From contig JACJYV010000003.1 of assembly GCA_020635905.1 (NCBI GenBank), positions 1-64,000 on the forward strand: a stretch of 64,000 bases of DNA, written 5' to 3'. The position numbers and the translations under genes are program-made. The notes below the pieces were generated by a model, which was not told the origin of the DNA, did not search any database, and worked only from the letters and a program-made list of their open reading frames with translations. Source of the stretch: Bacteroidia bacterium. GTDB lineage: Bacteria > Bacteroidota > Bacteroidia > J057 > JADKCL01. Each line of letters starts with the position of its first letter. Position 1 is the stretch's first letter. Positions 20,185 to 28,198 of the stretch are shown piece after piece.

Positions 20185-20634
20185 TTAACCGGGCGAAAAC
20201 GTAAACGGCTCCACTTTCAAAATCTTCACCTTGGGAAAATCAGGGTGAGAGGGATTGATGAGATAATTGAATTCGTCGGGGAAAATGGCTGAGGGGATTT
20301 TGAGCGCAAGATAACGGCTTTCCTCGCTCCAGAATTTGCCAATGATGGCCAGGGCATCAGGAGCAGGGTATTTTCGCCAACCTTCAGGAAGATTGGCTAC
20401 TTCAATTTCCAGCATGATCACGGGCGCCCCCAGCTCCAGGGTGGCCAGGCTCAGATCCTCAGGAATACGCTCCTGGGGCAAATGGGTAAGAAATTCAAGG
20501 GCCGCCAGGGCCCTCGTTTCAGAAGCATAAACCACAGGTACACCCGCAAAATTCCAGCGACCTCCGTGGTCGCGGGCACCTGTGCCGTTCAGGTCATAGA
20601 TGCGGTCCGTTTTGGCGATTCTGTAAAGCCGCAT
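20185..20634 (-). CDS. RES domain toxin (type II toxin-antitoxin)
   Basis: 149 aa, normal for RES domain proteins. The conserved residues that name the family are visible: R4 in MRLYRIAK, Glu in TRALAALEFL (about 47) and Ser in KIPSAIFPDE (about 115). Family members destroy NAD+ (NAD+ glycohydrolase or phosphorylase) and stop growth when free. The RWNFAGVPVVYAS stretch is a hallmark. The ATG overlaps the antitoxin stop by one base (TGATG), which couples translation of the toxin to its antitoxin. Confidence 0.92.
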   Translation of the reverse strand: MRLYRIAKTDRIYDLNGTGARDHGGRWNFAGVPVVYASETRALAALEFLTHLPQERIPEDLSLATLELGAPVIMLEIEVANLPEGWRKYPAPDALAIIGKFWSEESRYLALKIPSAIFPDEFNYLINPSHPDFPKVKILKVEPFTFSPG

Positions 20635-21083
20635 CAGGAATATACTCCGTATTCGATCCGTGCCAACTCTTTGCGGGTCAGTTCGATGCCCGCTGAGGTG
20701 TCGAGCAAATCCACGGGCGCATTGCCTCCCAGGGCGATGCCCGGGGTATGCAGCCAGTTGAGAAAACGCTCCTGGTTGCCCAGCACTTCTTCTCCATAAG
20801 CCACCAGACGGGCCAGATCGACCACGCGGTCAGAAAGAGAAATGCCCAAAATTTCCCCTTCATCCTTGCGTTGCAAGGTTCTGAGACTGGTGTGCAGCAG
20901 TCGCGCAATCGTGCCCTGGTTCACCCGCAGGCGGGTGGCCAGATTCTGCACGGATTCGAGTTTCACCCCTTCACGGGTTTTGCCGACCAGGGCCATGGCC
21001 ACAGATTCGGTCTTCATCAGCGCAGGTTCACCCAGCACCTCCATGATGCGGCGATAGCGCGCATTTTCAATTTCAATGGCCAT
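20634..21083 (-). CDS. Xre/MbcA/ParS-type antitoxin (DUF2384)
   Basis: 149 aa from the ATG at 21083 (MAIEIENARYRRIMEVLGEP); an upstream extension in the frame is not needed. The Xre-like helix-turn-helix lies around residues 45-80 (VQNLATRLRVNQGTIARLLH, then TLQRKDEG). The C-terminal toxin-binding domain has the family pattern RVVDLARLVAYGEEVLGNQERFLNWLHTPGIALGG followed by PVDLLDTSAG. It neutralises the RES toxin and, by analogy, represses its own promoter upstream of 21083. Confidence 0.92.
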   Translation of the reverse strand: MAIEIENARYRRIMEVLGEPALMKTESVAMALVGKTREGVKLESVQNLATRLRVNQGTIARLLHTSLRTLQRKDEGEILGISLSDRVVDLARLVAYGEEVLGNQERFLNWLHTPGIALGGNAPVDLLDTSAGIELTRKELARIEYGVYS

Positions 21084-21254
21084 AAACTCATTTGATTTGC
21101 GACAAATGTCAAAATTTTCGCGCAGTTTGACAAGGCGTTCCTGCAGGTTGGGAAGGATAAAAAGGTACAGGACAAAATTCCCTGTTTTTTTTCTGAACAA
21201 ACCTTTAACTTAAGGCTATATGAAACCTCCTTCACGCTGTACGCTTTGTCACCC

Positions 21255-22172
21255 ATGACCCGATTGCGTAAAAAAGTCCTTTTTACCCTGTCAGTTCTGG
21301 GATTGCTGTTTGTAATCATGGCCGCCTCTGGCTTTTGGGCCATTTCCCGCATGGGCGATCTCAATTCACTTTCAGGAAAAATTGACGGAATACTTTTTCA
21401 AACAGTGAGCATGGTCAAAACCCAGGAGGAATTTCTGAATCAGGTGACGCTTGATACCAGTTTTTACCGCACTGGAAAAAGTGAGTTGGTGGATCAGCAC
21501 AATGCCCTGCTGGAAAATATCAACGCAGACCTCAACCTCCTGCTGGATGACGAATTGCTGCAATGGGTGATCACCCGCGAGGATTCAGGCAAGCACCTGC
21601 GCGACCAACTGAACGGCGATCTGGAAGCTTATAACCTGGAAGTCAGCAAGTTATTTGCACTCTTCCTCTCACGTGGATTTCGGGACTATGGCATTGTAGG
21701 TGAAATGCGAAAAAACGCTCATTTACTGGAAAATGCGCCTGAAGGTGTACCAACTCAGGATATTCTGATGCTGAGACGCCATGAAAAAGACTACATTATC
21801 CGCAAGGATTCCCAGTATGTCCGCCGTTTTCTGAATCTGGCAGGCAGGGTAAAAATTGATCTCGAAACCCGCCCTCACCACTTTTCAGCCCGTCACATGC
21901 AGGCGCTGGGCGAATATGTAAGCCTGTTTCAGCAAATGGTGGAGCTGGAACGAAAAATCGGTCTGACCCAGGAGCCAGGCAGCCAGCAAACCGTGCGCAG
22001 CCTTTCTGATCATCTCATCAATCTGACCCTGGAAATTGCGGGCAAGGTGAACCATCAGGCTGCATCCCTGCGCACCCTGGTGCGCAGTATGTTCATTGGC
22101 TTTGCCATCCTCAGCCTGGGCATTTGCTTTCTGCTGGGCTACAGCCTGACCCGCGAAATCGCGGGAAAATGA
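21255..22172 (+). CDS. Membrane sensor-like protein without output domain
   Basis: 305 aa from the ATG at 21255 (an in-frame TTG at 21246 is possible). It has two membrane helices (about 7-28 and 277-298) enclosing about 250 periplasmic residues predicted fully helical, resembling the four-helix or helical bimodular sensor domains of chemoreceptors and kinases (QEEFLNQVTLDTSFYRTG; ILMLRRHEKDYIIRKDSQYV, the latter a motif common in such sensors). The chain ends 7 residues after the second helix (SLTREIAGK), exactly where a HAMP domain would begin. It may be a truncated receptor or a stand-alone membrane sensor. The next gene is on the opposite strand. Confidence 0.75.
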   Translation: MTRLRKKVLFTLSVLGLLFVIMAASGFWAISRMGDLNSLSGKIDGILFQTVSMVKTQEEFLNQVTLDTSFYRTGKSELVDQHNALLENINADLNLLLDDELLQWVITREDSGKHLRDQLNGDLEAYNLEVSKLFALFLSRGFRDYGIVGEMRKNAHLLENAPEGVPTQDILMLRRHEKDYIIRKDSQYVRRFLNLAGRVKIDLETRPHHFSARHMQALGEYVSLFQQMVELERKIGLTQEPGSQQTVRSLSDHLINLTLEIAGKVNHQAASLRTLVRSMFIGFAILSLGICFLLGYSLTREIAGK

Positions 22173-22180
22173 GCCCCAAA

Positions 22181-22609
22181 TTACTCCTGACGCATTTGTT
22201 TTACCACGGAATCCAGCTCAGACAAGCCAGGCGCTTTGCCATCAATAAACTGCATTTTTACCTGACCATTTGCCTCAATTTTCAAAAATCCTGAGCCCAA
22301 CAGCCGCTTTTCAATGCGAATGGATTCATCATCCAACAGGATTGCAATCAAACCACGGACTTTTTCAAATTCACTTTCAGAAATGGTTTTATACACAGGT
22401 TCGCCGCCCGAATACACGCCACTGGAACTGTTTTTTGGAGTAACAGAGCGATATTCAAACGTAAAACCAGGAGTGTTTTTGAGCGTGTAGGAATTGCCAT
22501 TCCCATCAGCATAGGTACAGGTTACGGGCATAATCTGCCTGGTTTGGGTGGTACAGGAATAAAATAAAATCAGAGTGATCACACTCAGGAATCTCAGGAT
22601 CAATTTCAT
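22181..22609 (-). CDS. Lipoprotein of unknown function
   Basis: 142 aa. The lipobox is FYSC (Cys at about 19). The mature part contains CTYADGNGNSYTLKNTP and a likely beta-rich domain with conserved-looking FTFEYRSVTPKNSSSGVYSGG; the C-terminal half is helical (ISESEFEKVRGLIAILLDD). It is convergent with the sensor-like gene, with 8 bases between stops. I do not recognise the family. Confidence 0.72.
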   Translation of the reverse strand: MKLILRFLSVITLILFYSCTTQTRQIMPVTCTYADGNGNSYTLKNTPGFTFEYRSVTPKNSSSGVYSGGEPVYKTISESEFEKVRGLIAILLDDESIRIEKRLLGSGFLKIEANGQVKMQFIDGKAPGLSELDSVVKQMRQE

Positions 22610-22824
22610 GGATTGAGGATTAAAAAACCTGATGAAACAGAAAATTTAAGGAAATAAGTGGTTCGAAACAAAACCAGCCTCAGAGGCTGGAAATGGGGAA
22701 AAAATCAATGCAATGGAAGGCATTTCGTGCATGTTCATTGAGAATAAATGCTTCCTCCTTGAAAATAACCCTCCTGTGAGTGATTGGGTACATTTTTACT
22801 GCAAATTATTCGTTGTTTTGAAGC

Positions 22825-23856
22825 ATGAATACCACCATCAACAAATGGATTCACTTGCTGGTTTGGGCGATTTACGGGCTGATTCTGGGCCTGGCCAATA
22901 CCCATTCCTCTTCTCTGGGCGAAGTGGTGGGCAAAACCCTGATTCTGGTAACCCTGCATGCGGGCATTTTCTACGCCAACGCCCTGGTACTGATGCCCCG
23001 TTATTTCGATAAAAAGAAATACCTGCCTTACGCCCTGGGCATTTTGCTCATTATTGCAGCCAGCTTTGCCGTATTTTTTCTCCTGCATTCACTCTACCCC
23101 CCGCCCGGACATGGTCCTGAATCTCACAGGGTGCCGCTCAACCCGTTCAGGTTTTTCCTGAAAGTCTCCATGTTCAATGTCTTTTCCTCCTTTTCCATAC
23201 TTGCTCTGAGCCTGTTGTGGTATAATTATCAGGAGAAAAACCGCGAAGAAAAGCGTTCTCTGGCACTCAAAGGCCAGAATCTGGAAGCAGACCTAAGCCA
23301 GTTACGGGCCCAGATCAATCCTCATTTTCTCTTCAATGCCCTCAATAACATTTACTCCCTTTCCCTCTCCCACTCAGAAAACACCTCAGACGCCATTTTT
23401 TCCCTTTCGCAAATGATGCGTTATGTGCTTTTTGAGAGTTCCGCCAAATTCGTCCCCCTCGAAAAGGAGGTCAGCTATTTGAACAACTTCATTGCCATGC
23501 AAAAGCTGAAGGACGATTCACTGGACAATATTTTCTTTGATGCAGTGGATCTGGAGCCGGGTTTAAAAATTGCCCCCATGCTGCTCATTCCCTTTGTGGA
23601 AAATTGCTTCAAACATGGAAATTACACCCAGGGCGACCCGGCCTTTATCAGAATCAGACTTTCGGGCACAGGAAAATCCATTGAATTCAGCTGCGAAAAT
23701 ACCCTGGGCGAACAGGTAACCGTGCACGATGAAGTTGGAGGAATTGGGATCGAAAATGTTATAAAACGCCTCAAATTGATCTATGGCGACAAGGCCGACC
23801 TGATTATCAATCAAAATGAAGGCAGATTTCTTGTAATTTTGAAAATCAGGCCATGA
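22825..23856 (+). CDS. LytS-type sensor histidine kinase
   Basis: 343 aa. Four membrane helices occupy about residues 8-25, 38-57, 70-92 and 112-133. The His_kinase domain (LytS/YehU class) has the phospho-acceptor motif AQINPHFLFNALNNIYSL (about 163-180) and the ATPase motifs PFVENCFKHG (N box) and GGIGIENVIKRL (G box). It autophosphorylates on His and passes the phosphate to the LytTR regulator whose gene overlaps its 3' end by 4 bases. The signal is unknown; there is no large extracellular domain. Confidence 0.92.
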   Translation: MNTTINKWIHLLVWAIYGLILGLANTHSSSLGEVVGKTLILVTLHAGIFYANALVLMPRYFDKKKYLPYALGILLIIAASFAVFFLLHSLYPPPGHGPESHRVPLNPFRFFLKVSMFNVFSSFSILALSLLWYNYQEKNREEKRSLALKGQNLEADLSQLRAQINPHFLFNALNNIYSLSLSHSENTSDAIFSLSQMMRYVLFESSAKFVPLEKEVSYLNNFIAMQKLKDDSLDNIFFDAVDLEPGLKIAPMLLIPFVENCFKHGNYTQGDPAFIRIRLSGTGKSIEFSCENTLGEQVTVHDEVGGIGIENVIKRLKLIYGDKADLIINQNEGRFLVILKIRP

Positions 23857-24539
23857 AAATCAGATGCATCATACTCGACGACGAGCAACCTGCCCGCAGG
23901 TTGATTGAAGGTTATTGTCAAAAGCTACCTGACCTTGAGGTGATTGGTTCCTTCAAAAATCCCCTGGAAGCCCTCCCTTTGCTCACCCGTGGCGAGGCAG
24001 ATTTGCTTTTTCTTGACATCCAAATGCCCGACCTGAAGGGCACAGACCTCTTGCGCAGCCTGCAAAAGGCTCCCCAGGTGATCCTTACCACGGCTTATCA
24101 GGAGTATGCCCTGGAGGGATTTGATCTCAATGTGACGGATTATTTGCTCAAACCCTTTGCCTTTGACCGCTTTCTGCAGGCCGTCAACAAAGCCACCCGT
24201 CTGATCCAGCCCATGGCTGGCCCTGTGCCCAATGAAAAGGAGATTTTGTATATCAAAGCAGAACACAAAGTGTTCAAAGTGGCGCTGAAAGAAATCTATC
24301 ACATTGAAGGTCAGCAGGAATACGTAAAATACCACACCCAAAACGGGCGCATCATGGTGCTGGATTCCCTCAAACGCCTGGAAGAAACACTGCCCTCCAA
24401 TTTCATGCGGGTCCACCGTTCCTTCATCGTCAATCTGGATTTTGCCACCACCCTTTCCAAAGACAGTCTCATGGTCAATGGAGAGGAAATTCCCGTGGGA
24501 AAGAGCTTCAAAGCGGCTTTGGGGGAGGCATTTCAGTAA
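23853..24539 (+). CDS. LytTR family response regulator
   Basis: 228 aa. The receiver domain (1-115) has the acidic pair DDE (9-11), phospho-acceptor D54 in LLFLDIQMPD, a conserved Thr in ILTTAYQEYALEGF and Lys in DYLLKPFAFDRF. The LytTR DNA-binding domain (about 135-228) has YHIEGQQEYVKYHTQNGR and FMRVHRSFIVNL. Its start overlaps the kinase stop (ATGA), so the two form an operon. Family members bind paired direct repeats near promoters; the targets are not evident here. Confidence 0.93.
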   Translation: MKIRCIILDDEQPARRLIEGYCQKLPDLEVIGSFKNPLEALPLLTRGEADLLFLDIQMPDLKGTDLLRSLQKAPQVILTTAYQEYALEGFDLNVTDYLLKPFAFDRFLQAVNKATRLIQPMAGPVPNEKEILYIKAEHKVFKVALKEIYHIEGQQEYVKYHTQNGRIMVLDSLKRLEETLPSNFMRVHRSFIVNLDFATTLSKDSLMVNGEEIPVGKSFKAALGEAFQ

Positions 24540-24549
24540 ACGGTTACTT

Positions 24550-24588
24550 TAAAAACTTCGAATTTTCGGGTTGGAGCAGGTTCAGATG
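24550..24588 (+). repeat. Fragment of the MITE-like element (copy B)
   Basis: TAAAAACTTCGAAT is identical to the left part of the 62389 copy, followed by the related words GGGTTGGAGCAGGTTCAGATG. There is no recognisable left terminal repeat or right end, so it is an old remnant between the regulator gene and the next gene. Confidence 0.5.
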
Positions 24589-24663
24589 TCAATATATATG
24601 GCCCAGTTTTGCGCAGCTTTTGCTAAATTGACGGAAATATCCTGCTAACCTGACTTTACCTGC

Positions 24664-25323
24664 ATGAATCAGGAAGAATTTACCACCTTCAAAAAGACCC
24701 CTGAACTGGAAGAAGCGGAAAGAATTGTGTCCGTTTTTCGGGAATTTGGGCTTGAATTCGAACTTGCTGACAATGTCCCCTCGCTGGCTCCCGTCTTTCT
24801 GGGCGATACTCCAACCAAATTTATCGAGATCAAAATCCGTCCAGGAGACTTTGAATGGGCCAAAGAATTGCTGGGAGACAGTGACGAGGTAAGCCTGGAT
24901 GAAGTGCCCGCGGATTATTATCTGCTCGAATACTCCAATGAGGAACTTTATGAAGTATTGCAAAAAGAGGACGAATGGAATGAATTTGACCTGAATCTGG
25001 CCAAAAAGCTACTCCAGTCGCGGGGAAAACCTGTAAATGAGCAAATGATCAGAACCTTCCAAAGCAGTCGCCTGGAGGAATTGCGGGAACCTGAAAAAGT
25101 CAGGAAGGTGTGGATCGTGGCGGGATTGCTCCTGGCTCTGGTGGGTGGATTTCTGGGCATAGCAATAGGCTGGGCCCTTTGGCAAAATCGCAACCGTCTG
25201 CCCAATGGCGAAAAAGTATGGACCTACTCAGAACCCGACCGAAAAATGGGCAAAATCATGTTTTACCTTGGAGTGGGTAGTTTTCTCCTGATTCTTTACC
25301 TGCGCATCCGGGAATTTTTGTAA
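24664..25323 (+). CDS. Membrane protein with DUF2007-like N-terminal domain
   Basis: 219 aa. The N-terminal part (ELEEAERIVSVFREFGLEFELADNV ... EIKIRPGDFEWAKELL) resembles the small signal-transducing domain DUF2007, which also carries an 'aggregate two sources, pick one' type fold. A second acidic segment (LLEYSNEELYEVLQKEDEW) follows, then two C-terminal membrane helices (about 154-174 and 197-214). There is no signal peptide, so the N-terminal domain is cytoplasmic. The next gene begins 10 bases after its stop. The function is unknown. Confidence 0.72.
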   Translation: MNQEEFTTFKKTPELEEAERIVSVFREFGLEFELADNVPSLAPVFLGDTPTKFIEIKIRPGDFEWAKELLGDSDEVSLDEVPADYYLLEYSNEELYEVLQKEDEWNEFDLNLAKKLLQSRGKPVNEQMIRTFQSSRLEELREPEKVRKVWIVAGLLLALVGGFLGIAIGWALWQNRNRLPNGEKVWTYSEPDRKMGKIMFYLGVGSFLLILYLRIREFL

Positions 25324-25333
25324 CTCTGAGCCC

Positions 25334-25642
25334 ATGAAGGAAGATTTCCTGATCATTTCCCTTTGCTACCTTGTGATTTGGATCACCCTTGCCATTACCG
25401 TTTGGAAAAGCAGGAAAAAAAGGGCGTTACTTTTGTACAACCCGGGCCTCCAACTGATTTACTCAGCGCACTTTATCCTTCAATTAAACAAGGTGCAAGG
25501 CTGGGACAAACTAGGCACATGGATTGTTTGGATGGGAACATTGGTCCTGCATTGGTTAGTCCTCCTGGTGATTCTGGGGATGACCCTCTGGAAAAGACAT
25601 TTGAAAAAAAACTTACAGGAAGATTCAACTGAAGAATTCTGA
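25334..25642 (+). CDS. Small membrane protein of unknown function
   Basis: 102 aa with two or three hydrophobic segments (about 5-23, a weaker one at 36-51, and 62-86), and a basic, then acidic C-terminus. It starts 10 bases after the preceding membrane protein and is probably its operon partner. No family recognised. Confidence 0.65.
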   Translation: MKEDFLIISLCYLVIWITLAITVWKSRKKRALLLYNPGLQLIYSAHFILQLNKVQGWDKLGTWIVWMGTLVLHWLVLLVILGMTLWKRHLKKNLQEDSTEEF

Positions 25643-25848
25643 AACAAATCCAACCCAAACCCTAAGCGGGCTCAAAACATCTGATCCGGCAGATCTAATG
25701 GGATTGTACCAGCCTGAAATTCAGCAAAATCATGGGAAAAAGTGGAATGAAATTCGAAAAATGGTGTAAAAAATGGCCCTTTTGCCCGTCAATTTTCAAA
25801 AAAAATTACCCAAATTTGTAAGGACTATTATAATCAACGAGAAGAGAA

Positions 25849-26211
25849 ATGAACATTAATCCCGAAGTAGAATTATTCCTGGATAAGCTCAATCACCCCC
25901 TCATCGCTGAAATTCAAAGGATTAGAGAAATCATCCTTACCACGGACGAAGACGTTGACGAAGAAGTCAAATGGAGTAGTCCCACCTTCATTTACCGCGG
26001 CAATATTGCCTCCTTCAACCTGAACGCCAGGAAATATGTGAGCCTGATGTTTCACAAAGGAGCCCTCATCCGCGACACCAGCGGCCTGCTGGAAGGCGAC
26101 GGAAAAGAAGCCCGTTCGGCCAAATTTCTCAACATGGAAGACATTGAGAAGAAAAAGGACGCCCTCCAGGCCGTAATCCGTGACTGGATCAAAGTCATGG
26201 ACGGGGACTAA
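25849..26211 (+). CDS. DUF1801 family protein
   Basis: 120 aa, the full length of the YdhG-like/DUF1801 family. It starts with the typical MNINPEVELFLDKLNHPL and contains IREIILTTDEDVDEEVKWSSPTF, then YRGNIASFNLNARKYVSLMF and a Lys/Glu-rich C-terminal helix with DALQAVIRDWIKV. Members are small soluble alpha/beta proteins of unknown biochemical role, some of them iron chaperone-like. CAAATTTG at about 25812 is one base off the -7 consensus. Confidence 0.85.
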   Translation: MNINPEVELFLDKLNHPLIAEIQRIREIILTTDEDVDEEVKWSSPTFIYRGNIASFNLNARKYVSLMFHKGALIRDTSGLLEGDGKEARSAKFLNMEDIEKKKDALQAVIRDWIKVMDGD

Positions 26212-26506
26212 TTTTTTAGCTGCGAGCTTCTGACTCCGGGCTGCGAGCTTCCCGATTTGGCAAGCCAAATAATCTCTCTTTTCGTTGCGGGTAGCGAGCT
26301 TTGAGCGTTCTGGAATCTTCGTGTCCGCCCAGTTACAAACAAACCCAGAAGCGAATGCTTCTGATAAAAACACCTAACCACCTGATTCTCTGTGATCTTT
26401 GTGGCCTTTGTGTTAAAAAAACTTCCCACTTTCCTCCAATATTCGCCCAACACCAGGCTGAATAAATGCTTATCTTTAAGCGAATTCAACCTGATTTATC
26501 CATCAC
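26212..26506. repeat. Intergenic region with decayed repeats
   Basis: 295 bp. It holds two copies of GCTGCGAGCTTC/CCTT at 26219-26252 and a related GTAGCGAGCTTTGAGC near 26292, then a stretch at 26384-26415 of CTCTGTGATCTTTGTGG / CCTTTGTG words. Similar words recur at 51000 and 33900. I see no gene. Confidence 0.5.
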
Positions 26507-27214
26507 ATGGCTCTTGAAAACACCTTTTACAGTGACCTTTCAGGTCAGGAATTCCCCCTGAGCGAGCGAATTTCAGGCCATTCCCTGCGCAGGTCCATCC
26601 TTCAGCTCATCCAAAAGGAAAAACCCGGATTTTCCGAGGAAAATTACATTTCCCTCACCGAACTCAACCGCTACCGCGAGCGCTACATCTCAGATTACCT
26701 GGTGCGCGACATGGGCGAACTGACCGAACTGGAGGAGACGGTTTTGAACTCCCTGGGCGACAAGACCACCCTGACCGACAAGGTGGAGGAAGATTCGGGC
26801 CCGCCCCTCACCCTGGGCCAGCAAGTGGCCGACAGGGTGGCTGCCTTTGGCGGCAGCTGGACCTTCATGATCAGCTTTGCTGCTTTCATTCTGGTCTGGG
26901 TGCTGATCAATATTTTCTGGTTTGCCAACCAGGGCTTTGACCCCTACCCTTTCATTTTGCTCAACCTGATTCTCTCCTGCCTCGCCTCTGTGCAGGCCCC
27001 CATCATCATGATGAGCCAGAATCGCCAGGAGGAAAAGGACCGTGAACGAGCCAAAAAGGACTACATGGTCAATCTGAAATCTGAACTGGAGATCAGGATT
27101 CTGCACGAAAAGCTCGATCACCTGATCATGCATCAACAGCAGGAACTGCTGGAAATTCAGAAAGTGCAGATTGAAATGATGAACGACATCCTTCAAAGAG
27201 TAGGCGATAAATGA
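26507..27214 (+). CDS. DUF1003 domain membrane protein
   Basis: 235 aa. After a charged N-terminal region of about 105 residues come two membrane helices (about 118-140 and 147-168) with the family signature QQVADRVAAFGGSWTFM, WVLINIFWF, DPYPFILLNLILSCLASVQAP and IIMMSQNRQEEKDR. A C-terminal coiled coil follows (about 180-235; EIRILHEKLDHLIMHQQQ). The family is widespread and its function is unknown. TATCTTTA at 26468 resembles the -7 consensus. Confidence 0.88.
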   Translation: MALENTFYSDLSGQEFPLSERISGHSLRRSILQLIQKEKPGFSEENYISLTELNRYRERYISDYLVRDMGELTELEETVLNSLGDKTTLTDKVEEDSGPPLTLGQQVADRVAAFGGSWTFMISFAAFILVWVLINIFWFANQGFDPYPFILLNLILSCLASVQAPIIMMSQNRQEEKDRERAKKDYMVNLKSELEIRILHEKLDHLIMHQQQELLEIQKVQIEMMNDILQRVGDK

Positions 27215-27352
27215 GTTTCTCGTGCCCATTGACGAGGTAGACGAATCCTGAATCAGAGATAGAAACTGGCCTGGTTTTCATTACTGTCTGCTGAAAATTT
27301 CAAGGCAGGAATTATTAAGCATGCGAATAATGGATTTCGGCTAAAAATTCAC

Positions 27353-27360
27353 TAAATTTG
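27353..27360 (+). promoter_or_regulatory. -7 box TAAATTTG for the cold-shock gene
   Basis: Perfect TAnnTTTG. It implies a leader of about 100 bases before the ATG at 27465, in line with the long 5' leaders of cold-shock mRNAs. Confidence 0.55.
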
Positions 27361-27464
27361 GGTCTCCTCTTCGAATTTGGGGGCTCAGGGTAGGCATATT
27401 GTTGGAATTGTTTGCCAGTAGTTTTCATTCTCAGCCGGGAAATTTTTCAAACTTAAATTTAAAC

Positions 27465-27932
27465 ATGGCAAAATCTCAACAATCGTTCAACAAAAAGGAA
27501 AGAGAAAAACAACGTCTTAAAAAACAGCAGGATAAAAGGGAGCGTCAGGCCCAGCGCAAGGCAGAAAAGGCCGAAAACGGAGGAAAATCCTTCGAAGACA
27601 TGATCGCTTACGTGGATGAATACGGAAATTTTACAGACACCCCTCCAGATCCCAACAGAAAAAGCAAAATCAAAGCCGAGGATATTGTGATTGGCATTCC
27701 TCCCCGCGAGGACATTCCCATGGAAATCATTCGCAAAGGCCAGGTGAAATTTTTCAACGACAGCAAAGGCTTTGGCTTCATCACAGATGACGAAACCCAG
27801 GAAAGCATTTTTGTGCACATCAATAATGTACATGGCGACATCCGCGAGAATGACCGGGTCACATTTGAGATAGAAAAAGGCCCCAAAGGCCCAAGTGCCG
27901 TGGACGTGAAACTTATCCCTAAAGGGGGGTGA
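27465..27932 (+). CDS. Cold-shock domain protein with basic N-terminal extension
   Basis: 155 aa from the ATG at 27465. The C-terminal cold-shock domain (about 89-152) has both RNA-binding motifs, KGFGFI and IFVHI, and binds single-stranded RNA or DNA. The N-terminal 88 residues are unusual for a cold-shock protein: a Lys/Arg-rich coiled segment (KKEREKQRLKKQQDKRER), then SFEDMIAYVDEYGNFTDTPPDP, a form found in Bacteroidota. A longer start at 27399 (CTG-type codon context, MLELFASSFHS) lacks support. A self-complementary GCGGGAAAATTTCCCG follows the stop. Confidence 0.9.
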   Translation: MAKSQQSFNKKEREKQRLKKQQDKRERQAQRKAEKAENGGKSFEDMIAYVDEYGNFTDTPPDPNRKSKIKAEDIVIGIPPREDIPMEIIRKGQVKFFNDSKGFGFITDDETQESIFVHINNVHGDIRENDRVTFEIEKGPKGPSAVDVKLIPKGG

Positions 27933-28194
27933 GCGGGAAAATTTCCCGTTCATGCTTTCTGAAAAGAAAAATGCCCCTGGGGGGTAAATACCCAATAGAA
28001 TTTCAGGTCTAAGGAAACAGAGCCCCTTCGGGGCGAATCCCTGGTAGAATTCAAGCCAGCCGGAAAAAAGCCCCAGCGGGGCGAATCCTCTATTCCAGGC
28101 AAAGGAGCCGCCCCGCTGGGGCTTAACTATTTTCGGGAAGGACTTCCCTACCTGGGAGACGCACCTCTGGTGCTCCATTTCCTTGCTTACAAGG
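27931..28194. repeat. Array of short GC-rich hairpins next to the Y1 transposase
   Basis: At least seven small palindromes in 264 bp: GCGGGAAAATTTCCCG (27933), GCCCCTGGGGGG (27973), GCCCCTTCGGGGC (28022), GCCCCAGCGGGGC (28070), GCCCCGCTGGGGC (28110), GGGAAGGACTTCCC (28135) and GCACCTCTGGTGC (28161), plus CCTTGCTTACAAGG (28181). The array ends 5 bases from the 3' end of the transposase gene. This is the layout expected for REP-like sequences beside their REP-associated transposase. Confidence 0.7.
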
Positions 28195-28198
28195 AAGA

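Noticed and set aside
22674..22690. Perfect hairpin CCAGCCTCAGAGGCTGG as a terminator
   Set aside because: No T-run on the plus strand, and no minus-strand gene ends there; probably a chance or repeat hairpin.
27931..28194. Hairpin array read as a CRISPR array
   Set aside because: The palindromes differ in sequence and spacing; there are no identical direct repeats or spacers and no cas genes.
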